From contig PETS01000021.1 in NCBI GenBank assembly GCA_002781265.1, positions 1-38,624 on the forward strand: 38,624 bases of DNA. The letters are read 5' to 3'. The stretch comes from Candidatus Falkowbacteria bacterium CG02_land_8_20_14_3_00_36_14 (GTDB lineage Bacteria > Patescibacteriota > Patescibacteriia > Patescibacteriales > UM-FILTER-36-11). Shown here in pieces: positions 32,897 to 38,624 of the stretch. Every line of letters starts with the position of its first letter. Position 1 is the stretch's first letter. A model generated the notes under the pieces. It was not told the origin of the DNA, did not search any database, and worked only from the letters and a program-made list of their open reading frames with translations. A program made the position numbers and the translations under genes.

Positions 32897-32962
32897 GAGA
32901 TAAATTATATGCCGGCAGGTTAAAACCTGCTAACCCTGAGCTAAAGCTCGGTAGATAAATAT

Positions 32963-33865
32963 ATGGCAAAATGTTTAGTGACCGGTGGAGCCGGGTTTAT
33001 CGGCTCCAATTTAACCGACGTTTTAATAGAGCGCGGAGATAAAGTTATTATTATTGATAATTTGTCCACCGGTAAAAAAGAAAATTTAAATTCTCAAGCA
33101 AGATTTTATGAAAAAGATTTAAGAAATTTAGAAGATATCAAACCGTTATTCAAAGGAGTTGATTATGTTTTTCACGAAGCGGCCTTGGCGCGCGTCCAGC
33201 CGTCAATTATAGATCCGGTTAATTATAATGACCACAATGTCAACGGCACTTTAAACGTATTAGTCGCCGCTAAAGACGCGGGCGTAAAAAAGGTGGTTTA
33301 TGCCGCTTCCTCTTCCGCTTACGGCGATCAGAAAAAAATGCCTTTAACCGAGGATATGCCGGCCAATCCCATCAGCCCTTATGGACTGCAAAAATATATA
33401 GGCGAGGAGTATTGCCGTTTGTTCAGTTATGTTTATAAGCTGCCGACTGTTTGTTTGCGGTATTTTAATGTATTCGGGCCCCATATGGTCAAAGAGGGAG
33501 CTTATGCTTCGGTAGTGGCTATATTTTCCAGCCAGCGTAAAAATAACCAGTCATTAACAATAGTCGGTGACGGGGAGCAATTGCGCACTTATACTTTTGT
33601 TAAAGATATTGCGCGGGCAAATATACTGGCCGCGGAAAGTGGAATAGCGGATGGCCGGCCGATTAATACCGGCCAAAGCAATGAATACAGCGTTAACGAC
33701 ATAGCCAAAATGATCGGCGGTCCGGCCGTTAATATAGAACTGCGCATTGAGCCGCGCCGGAATTTATGCTCTAACGCTTTAGCTAAAAAATTATTAGGAT
33801 GGGAACCGAAAGTCAAACTGCATGAGTGGATAGGAGAATATAAAAAAGAAATAGGAATAAATTAG
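32963..33865 (+). CDS. NAD-dependent sugar epimerase/dehydratase (extended SDR)
   Basis: 300 aa. The Rossmann motif GGAGFIGSNLTDVLI (around residues 8-22) binds NAD. YVFHEAALARVQPS (around 69-82) and the catalytic triad, SS in YAASSSAYGD (around 113-122) with YGLQK (around 139-143), fit the UDP-glucose 4-epimerase/dTDP-glucose dehydratase group. CLRYFNVFGPHM (around 162-173) is the substrate-binding segment. It would supply a nucleotide sugar for the glycosyltransferases nearby. The exact sugar cannot be read: UDP-GlcNAc or UDP-glucose 4-epimerase are the first guesses. Confidence 0.92.
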   Translation: MAKCLVTGGAGFIGSNLTDVLIERGDKVIIIDNLSTGKKENLNSQARFYEKDLRNLEDIKPLFKGVDYVFHEAALARVQPSIIDPVNYNDHNVNGTLNVLVAAKDAGVKKVVYAASSSAYGDQKKMPLTEDMPANPISPYGLQKYIGEEYCRLFSYVYKLPTVCLRYFNVFGPHMVKEGAYASVVAIFSSQRKNNQSLTIVGDGEQLRTYTFVKDIARANILAAESGIADGRPINTGQSNEYSVNDIAKMIGGPAVNIELRIEPRRNLCSNALAKKLLGWEPKVKLHEWIGEYKKEIGIN

Positions 33866-33928
33866 TTAGAAGTCAGCAGTCAATAATAAGGTCCTTAAAG
33901 TTAAATTTTTAAAGTTATAAATGACTTT

Positions 33929-35125
33929 ATGATTAAAAAAATACTTATTTTTTCAACCGCCTATCTGCCTTTAATCGGCGGAGCGGAAGTGGCTATAAAA
34001 GAGATTACTGACCGGATGGGAAATGAAGATTTTTCCGCCAGAGGCGGACCAGCGTTCATCTGGGATATGATAACGGCCAGAATTAAAAGAGATCTTCCGA
34101 AATTTGAACGTTTGGGCAATATTAATGTCTATAGAATCGGGCTTGGCTTAGGGGCGCTTGATAAAATAATTTTAGCAATGTTCGGAGCGTTTAAAGCCAG
34201 GCGGTTGGATAAAAAAAACAATTATGATGCTATCTGGTCCATAATGGCCAGCCAGGCGAGCATAGGGGCCGCGTTTTTTAAGATATTCAATAAAAATAAA
34301 AAGCTTATTCTTACGCTCCAGGAAGGAGACGAGGAGGAACATTTGGCGAGATATGTATTTAATATTAAATTTTTATACAAATTATTAGTCAGGCCTTGGC
34401 ATAGATTGGTTTTTAAAAAGGCGGATAAGGTAACAGCGATTAGTAACTATTTAAAAGAGCGGGCGATAAAAAATGGCGTGAAAGCGCCGGTTGAGATTAT
34501 TCCCAACGGAGTTGATATTAGGAATTATGAATTAAGAATTATGAATCATGAATTAAATAGATTAAAAAATAAATTAGGGATTAAAAAAAATGATAAAATA
34601 TTAATAACTACCGGCCGGTTGGTTAAAAAAAATGCGGTTGATGATATTATCAGATCTCTTACATGTTTGGATAGAAATATTAAATTTATAAGCTTGGGAG
34701 CAGGTCCGGATTTTGATAAATTAAAAAATTTAGCCAAAGAAACAGGAGTGGATAAAAGAGTATTGTTTTTACCTCTGGTTGAGAATAAAGATGTAATAAA
34801 ATATTTAAAAATAGCTGATATATTCATTCGGCCGTCTCTTTCCGAGGGGCTGGGGAATTCATTTTTAGAAGCGATGGCGGCCGGAATTCCGGTAATCGGT
34901 ACGCCTGTCGGCGGCATACCTGATTTTTTAATTAATAATGAAACAGGTTTTTTTTGCGAAGTGCAGAATCCAAAAAGCATTGCTGAAAAAGTGAATTATA
35001 TTTTAGACGAAAAGAATAAAGAAGCGGTATTAAAAGTAAAAGAAAATGCCTGCCGGCTGGTTGCGGAAAAATACAATTGGGATAAGATTGCGGAAAAAAT
35101 GAAAAATATTTTTAATATTTTATAA
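33929..35125 (+). CDS. GT4-family glycosyltransferase with two in-frame repeat insertions
   Basis: 398 aa. N-terminal acceptor domain: FSTAYLPLIGGAEVAIKEIT (around 8-27). Donor domain: ITTGRLVKKNAVDDII (around 225-242), then IADIFIRPSLSEGLGNSFLEAMAAGIPVIG (around 297-326) with the E-x7-E pair. Two stretches look foreign. Residues 31-43 (NEDFSARGGPAFI) are encoded around the palindrome TCCGCC-AGA-GGCGGA and fall where the family has a short loop. Residues 199-209 (NYELRIMNHEL) are encoded by GAATTATGAATTA-type repeats in the interdomain linker. Both keep the frame, so the enzyme may still be active. It ends with a hairpin before the next gene. Confidence 0.88.
   Translation: MIKKILIFSTAYLPLIGGAEVAIKEITDRMGNEDFSARGGPAFIWDMITARIKRDLPKFERLGNINVYRIGLGLGALDKIILAMFGAFKARRLDKKNNYDAIWSIMASQASIGAAFFKIFNKNKKLILTLQEGDEEEHLARYVFNIKFLYKLLVRPWHRLVFKKADKVTAISNYLKERAIKNGVKAPVEIIPNGVDIRNYELRIMNHELNRLKNKLGIKKNDKILITTGRLVKKNAVDDIIRSLTCLDRNIKFISLGAGPDFDKLKNLAKETGVDKRVLFLPLVENKDVIKYLKIADIFIRPSLSEGLGNSFLEAMAAGIPVIGTPVGGIPDFLINNETGFFCEVQNPKSIAEKVNYILDEKNKEAVLKVKENACRLVAEKYNWDKIAEKMKNIFNIL
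34034..34048. repeat. Small palindrome TCCGCC-AGA-GGCGGA inside the GT4 gene
   Basis: A 6-bp perfect stem with a 3-base loop, coding in frame for part of FSARGGPAF. It is GC-rich relative to its surroundings and sits in a loop where the family normally has no such residues. Together with 24201-24221 it suggests dispersed palindromes tolerated in coding regions. Confidence 0.5.
34522..34555. repeat. Tandem GAATTATGAATTA-like repeats inside the GT4 gene
   Basis: GAATTATGAATTA (34522-34534) is followed by GAATTATGAATCA (34536-34548) and TGAATTA (34549-34555). It codes for NYELRIMNHEL in the linker between the two GT-B domains. Repeats of this sequence are a recurring type in Patescibacteria as far as I recall. 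Confidence 0.55.
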
Positions 35126-35150
35126 AACTTGTCATTTGCAATGGCAAGTT
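35126..35150. other. Intergenic hairpin between GT4 and DUF6580 genes
   Basis: AACTTGTCAT and ATGGCAAGTT form a 10-bp stem with one G-T pair and the 5-base loop TTGCA. It begins right after the GT4 stop codon (35123-35125). No T-tract follows, so it is more likely an mRNA-stability or processing element than a terminator. It also makes the TTG start at 35129 for the next gene unlikely. Confidence 0.5.
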
Positions 35151-35158
35151 ATAAATTT

Positions 35159-35689
35159 ATGGATAAAAAAACTAAAATTATTATCGCGGTTCTAATTATT
35201 ATTTTAGCCGCGGCTTCCAGATTGGTTAAACACCCTTTTAATTTTACGCCAGTCGTGGCTATGTCTATTTTTGCCGGCTGTTATTTGGAAAAGAAATGGG
35301 CTGTGATATTACCTATCGTCTCAATGCTGGTCAGTGATTATTTCATCGGCTTTTACGATTGGCAGGTAATGGCTTCCGTTTATATTAGCATATCTTTGGC
35401 TTTTCTTATCGGCTGGTTTTTGCAAAAAAGAAAAAATTGGAAAAGTATCGTTTTGGCATCTTTAGCCGCCTCTTTGATTTTTTTTATTGTAACCAATTTC
35501 GCGGTCTGGGTTTTTTTTAAATGGTATCCGCATACTTGGGCGGGCCTGATTGATTGTTTTATTTTAGCCCTGCCTTTTTACAGAAATACTTTAGCCGGAG
35601 ATTTATTTTATACCGGAGTATTTTTCGGCATATATGAGATTATTTTATTATGGAGAGAGAAACGAATAACGGAATTAGTCAGAAATTAA
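35159..35689 (+). CDS. DUF6580-like polytopic membrane protein
   Basis: 176 aa from the ATG at 35159 (an earlier TTG at 35129 lies inside the hairpin). About five membrane helices sit at residues 7-24, 38-57, 65-85, 95-117 and 140-162. The N-terminal signature RLVKHPFNFTPVVAMSIFAGCYLEKK resembles DUF6580 (family pattern R-x3-HP-x-NFTPV-x-A). PHTWAGLIDCFILALPFYRNTLAGDLFYTGVFFG has the family's conserved loop before the last helix. The family resembles ECF-transporter substrate-binding (S) components; a vitamin or precursor uptake role is possible but unproven. It sits within the glycan cluster without an obvious link. Confidence 0.75.
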   Translation: MDKKTKIIIAVLIIILAAASRLVKHPFNFTPVVAMSIFAGCYLEKKWAVILPIVSMLVSDYFIGFYDWQVMASVYISISLAFLIGWFLQKRKNWKSIVLASLAASLIFFIVTNFAVWVFFKWYPHTWAGLIDCFILALPFYRNTLAGDLFYTGVFFGIYEIILLWREKRITELVRN

Positions 35690-35709
35690 TAAATACCTTA
35701 TAAGAAAAG

Positions 35710-35715
35710 TATAAT
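35710..35715 (+). promoter_or_regulatory. Perfect -10 box TATAAT before the GtrA-GT4 gene
   Basis: It ends 8 bases before the ATG at 35724, again the leaderless layout. The -35 region is poor (TAATAA at the expected distance). Confidence 0.4.
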
Positions 35716-35723
35716 AAATTATT

Positions 35724-37367
35724 ATGTTAAAATTTTTATTTAGGCAAATTTATAATAATAAACGGATAATAAAATATTTAATATCCGGCGGCACAGCGGC
35801 ATTTGTTGATATTGTATTATTATATATTTTTACTGATTTTTTTGGTTTATGGTATTTATTATCAGCTATAATATCTTTTTTAATTGCTTATTTTGTCAGT
35901 TTTTATCTGCAGAAATTTTGGACTTTTAGGGATAATACTCTTCATAATATCCGCCGGCAGATGATTATTTACTTTATTGTCGGAGTAACCAATTTAGGAA
36001 TAAATACCGCCGGCATGTATTTATTGGTTGACAAGTTTAAACGGCATTATTTAATCGCGCAGATAATAATGGGCGCTTTAATCAGTTTTAGCAGTTATTT
36101 AATTTACAGATTTTTTATATTTTCTAAAAAAGATAATTCAATAAATAAAAAATATAATAAAAATTCAATGGAAGATGATAAAGAAAATAAAAGATTAAAA
36201 GTGTTAATCGCCACCGGCATCTATCCGCCTGATATCGGCGGACCGGCGACTATAATTAAATCTTTAGTAAAATCTTTGAAAGAAAATAATATAAAAATAA
36301 AAATTATCAGTTATGGTGATAATATTAATTTAGAGAATAAAAAAATAAAATTTTATGATAAAGAATTATATTTAGTGGATAGAAAGAAAATAACCAGGCA
36401 TATTAAATATTTTTTAGCAATGTATAAGCTGGCACAATGGTCTCAAGTTATTTATGTTACAGATATTTACAGCGTTGGTTATTTTGCTTATCTTTTGCAT
36501 AAAATTATGGGTAAAAAATATATTGTTCGCTTCGCCGGCGATAGCGCTTGGGAAACTTCGGCCGCTAACGGCTGGATTAATGATTATATTATTGATTTTC
36601 AAAATAAAAAATATAATAATAAAATTGAAAAATTAAAAACTAAAAGGAAGAAGATATTAATAAATGCTGATAAAATAATCGCAGTTAGCAAATTTATGTC
36701 AAAAATAGCTTTAATAATTGGAGTAAAAAAAGAAAATATTGAAGTTATTTATAATTCAGTAGATTTTAATGATTTAGTGGACATAAAAGAAAAGGAAGTG
36801 GAAGAGATTAGAAAAAAATATGGTTTAGGCGCAAAAATTATAATTACTTCTTGCCGCTTAACTCCTTGGAAAGGCGTGGATGAAATTATTAAAATATTGC
36901 CTGATTTAATTACAAAAATTGGACGGTTAAGTTTTATAATTATCGGCAATGGCCGGGAATTGGACAAGCTAAAAAAATTATCCGAAAAATTGAATATTAG
37001 GGACAATGTATTTTTCTTAGGCAGATTAAAGCACGAAGAAACTTTAAAGTATATAAAAGCCGCTGATTTGTATATTTTAAATTCAAATTATGAAGGATTA
37101 TCGCACGCCCTTCTTGACGCCATGTATATGAAAACTCCAATTTTATCGACAAAAGTCGGCGGCAATACGGAATTAATCCAAAGCGGAAAAGAAGGAATTT
37201 TAGTGGAATATAATAATAAAGAAGAGCTCTTAAACTCTTGCTTTAGTATTTTAAATAACTATAATCTAGCTCAAGAATTCACAAATAATGCGAAAAGAAA
37301 ATTAATAAATTTTAACTGGAATAATACTGTAGATAGAACAGTAAAATTATTATTTGAATATGCCTAA
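35724..37367 (+). CDS. Fusion of GtrA membrane domain and GT4 glycosyltransferase
   Basis: 547 aa. Residues 1-135 are a GtrA-like domain with four transmembrane helices: IIKYLISGGTAAFVDIVLLY, then FLIAYFVSFYLQKFWTFRDN (the YxxxRxWTF element), then IIYFIVGVTNLGINTAG and a final helix ending RFFIFSKK. A charged linker (136-158) joins a GT4 enzyme (159-547): LIATGIYPPDIGGPATIIKSL, the donor motif AADLYILNSNYEGLSHALLDAMYMKTPILS, and TSCRLTPWKGVDEII. GtrA proteins usually flip or help to transfer lipid-linked sugars and are normally separate genes, so this fusion ties sugar addition to membrane translocation. No stop or frameshift is seen at the junction. Confidence 0.9.
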   Translation: MLKFLFRQIYNNKRIIKYLISGGTAAFVDIVLLYIFTDFFGLWYLLSAIISFLIAYFVSFYLQKFWTFRDNTLHNIRRQMIIYFIVGVTNLGINTAGMYLLVDKFKRHYLIAQIIMGALISFSSYLIYRFFIFSKKDNSINKKYNKNSMEDDKENKRLKVLIATGIYPPDIGGPATIIKSLVKSLKENNIKIKIISYGDNINLENKKIKFYDKELYLVDRKKITRHIKYFLAMYKLAQWSQVIYVTDIYSVGYFAYLLHKIMGKKYIVRFAGDSAWETSAANGWINDYIIDFQNKKYNNKIEKLKTKRKKILINADKIIAVSKFMSKIALIIGVKKENIEVIYNSVDFNDLVDIKEKEVEEIRKKYGLGAKIIITSCRLTPWKGVDEIIKILPDLITKIGRLSFIIIGNGRELDKLKKLSEKLNIRDNVFFLGRLKHEETLKYIKAADLYILNSNYEGLSHALLDAMYMKTPILSTKVGGNTELIQSGKEGILVEYNNKEELLNSCFSILNNYNLAQEFTNNAKRKLINFNWNNTVDRTVKLLFEYA

Positions 37368-38624
37368 AGTTTTATTAATAAATCCTCCTTTTAACATAAC
37401 CAAAGAAAATTATGAAAGTTAAATTTCTGTCGGTCTTTTAAGTATCGCCACCTATTTAGATAGCATTGGCATTGACGTGGAGATAGTTGACGGCGTGCGG
37501 CAGAAAAATTATTTTGTCTTAGTAAAAGAAAAAATTGTAAGTTGCAAATTCGTCTGTCTTTCAGTTATGACCATGCAGATTTCCCGCGCTTTTGAGATTT
37601 GCCGCTTAATCAGAGAATTAAATCCCGAATGTAAAATTATTTGGGGAGGATCTCACCCCACTTTCTTCATCAAAGAAACCGCGATTATCCTTTAGTTGAT
37701 ATCGTCTGCTACGGCGAAGGCGAAATAACTACGCGGGAAATTGTTGAAGGAAAAAATTTATCGGAGATAAACGGAATCGCGTACAAAAAGGACGGAGAAG
37801 TAATAGTAAATCCTCCAAGAGAGCTTCACGATCCGGCGAAAATGCCCCTCTTTAAATGGGAGCTGGTGCTAAAAGAAATTTTGCATAATTTATATTTAAT
37901 CCCCTCGTTGACTTCCCGCGGCTGTCCGCACCGATGCACCTTTTGCATTAACGCTATTTTAAAAAATAAATGGCGGGCTCGGACGGCCGAGCAGGTTTTA
38001 AATGATTTGGAAATTATAAAAAGCAAAGAATATTTTCAAAATAAAAAATTGCGTTTTTGGGATGAAAATTTTTTCGTTGATATTAACAGGGCGAAAGAAA
38101 TAATTAACGGCATGATAGAGAGAAATTTAATAATGCCGTGGGAAACAACGATTAGAGCAGATTACGTAAAAGAGGGAAGGGTTGATGACGAATTGATGGC
38201 GAAATTAAAAAAATCCGGCTGCAACCTTCTTTCATTCGGCGCGGAGTTCGGTAGCCCTGTGATTTTAAAAAAAATCAATAAGGATATTGCTCCGGAAGAT
38301 ATTTTAAATTCCGCTAAAATGTGCTTAAGGCATGATATTATTCCCCAATATTCATTTATGATAGGCCTTCCCGGAGAGACAAAAAAAGATATGATGATTC
38401 GCTTAATTGATAAATTAATAAAATTAAGCCCCAAGGTGCAAATTTTGGGTCCGCAGGCGTTCCGGCCTTATCCGGGTTCAACCCTTTATGAAGAATGCAA
38501 GTCAGCCGGCTGGAAAGAGCCGGAATCGCTTGAAGAATGGAAAGAATATTCGGAAAATTAATTAAGCTATCTGGATATTAAAAATTTTCTTTGGGTTAAA
38601 GACAAAAATTTCGTTGAATCAATG
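37360..38624 (+). pseudogene. B12-binding radical SAM protein, broken in three places and cut by the window edge
   Basis: The start at ATG 37360 overlaps the previous gene by 8 bases. Codons read MPKVLLINPPFN..., the opening of the B12-binding domain. A TAA at 37420-37422 interrupts it; the same frame goes on with VGLLSIATYLDS and WGGSHPTFF to a stop at 37695. A frameshift near 37680 moves to the frame RDYPLVDIVCYGEGE, containing the radical SAM motif CPHRCTFC (about 37922-37945), GAEFGSP and PYPGSTLYEE. A further TAA at 38559-38561 is followed by the plausible continuation LSYLDIKNFLWVKDKNFVESM to the edge. Substrate unknown; such enzymes often modify sugars, lipids or cofactors. Confidence 0.8.

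Larger units (their letters stand above)
32040..32955. mobile_element. Nested repeat/RAYT element bounded by 19-bp inverted repeats
   Basis: TCTACCGAGCTTTAGCTCA (32040-32058) and its exact inverse (32937-32955) bound 916 bases; similarity continues inwards (TGGTT versus GGGTT). The unit holds a 131-bp MITE-like element, a decayed Y1-type (HUH) transposase and copy 2 of the 99-bp repeat. GCAGGTT/AACCTGC (32915-32930) is another hairpin near the right end. The content is typical of REP-associated tyrosine transposase (RAYT) loci. It separates the dehydrogenase from the epimerase gene, which were probably neighbours before insertion. Confidence 0.6.

Noticed and set aside
37360..38561. Reassignment of TAA as a sense codon
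   Set aside because: TAA is the normal terminator of most genes here, and the interruptions are confined to a radical SAM gene that also has a frameshift and to a transposase remnant.

Overview
The window reads as a chromosomal segment of a Candidate Phyla Radiation (Patescibacteria) bacterium, probably of the Parcubacteria/Falkowbacteria/Kuenenbacteria type. This is an inference from several signs: AT-rich spacers with GCC/GGC-rich codons, very large secreted beta-sandwich proteins, an S-layer-like protein with the N-terminal module common in that group, an ECF sigma factor paired with a DUF5667 protein, a PA14 protein with short repeats of the YVNP..LGRPADAF type, and many small palindromic repeats. 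TAA dominates as stop, TGA is also used as a stop (the gene ending at 3408), and no long gene has an internal TGA, so UGA recoding of the Gracilibacteria type is not indicated. No rRNA, tRNA or CRISPR array was seen.

Layout. 1-4.7 kb (+) holds housekeeping and membrane genes: rlmN, an ABC-2 exporter pair, a YgjP-like metallopeptidase, a DUF2238-like membrane protein and an HU protein. 4.8-15.7 kb (-) is dominated by a giant secreted protein gene of about 3,300 codons. It is split at 7458 by what looks like a single extra base. A small membrane/coiled-coil protein gene precedes it, and a separate gene for a helix-turn-helix protein lies upstream. 15.65-16.16 kb is a gene-free, very AT-rich divergent control region with two related 28-bp palindromes (11-6-11 layout) and other ordered repeats. 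16.2-22.8 kb (+) has an ECF sigma factor, a DUF5667 membrane protein, a methyltransferase, a 480-base structured leader and a 1,229-aa S-layer-like protein closed by a strong terminator. 22.9-25.0 kb (+) has an MNT/HEPN toxin-antitoxin pair whose toxin is frameshifted, a PA14 surface protein and a heptad-repeat coiled-coil protein. 25.1-38.6 kb carries glycan and surface-polysaccharide genes: two tandem O-antigen-ligase-like/TPR proteins, three GT4 glycosyltransferases (one fused to GtrA), a short UDP-sugar dehydrogenase, an SDR epimerase, a DUF6580 membrane protein and a decayed B12-binding radical SAM gene. A nested repeat/RAYT element sits between the dehydrogenase and the epimerase.

How it may fit together (inference): the region looks like a cell-envelope locus. 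The giant protein, S-layer-like protein and PA14 protein would be the surface layer. The glycosyltransferases, dehydrogenase, epimerase, GtrA fusion and the Wzy/ligase-like pair would build and transfer glycan, plausibly onto surface protein since these cells usually lack classical LPS. The ECF/DUF5667 pair and the HTH protein flanking the shared control region are candidate regulators. Many genes have a -10 box only 5-8 bases before ATG, which suggests leaderless transcripts. The most unusual points are the switch-like S-layer leader, the paired 28-bp sites, the structure-preserving 99-bp repeats before sugar genes, and palindromes inserted in frame into surface and glycosylation genes.
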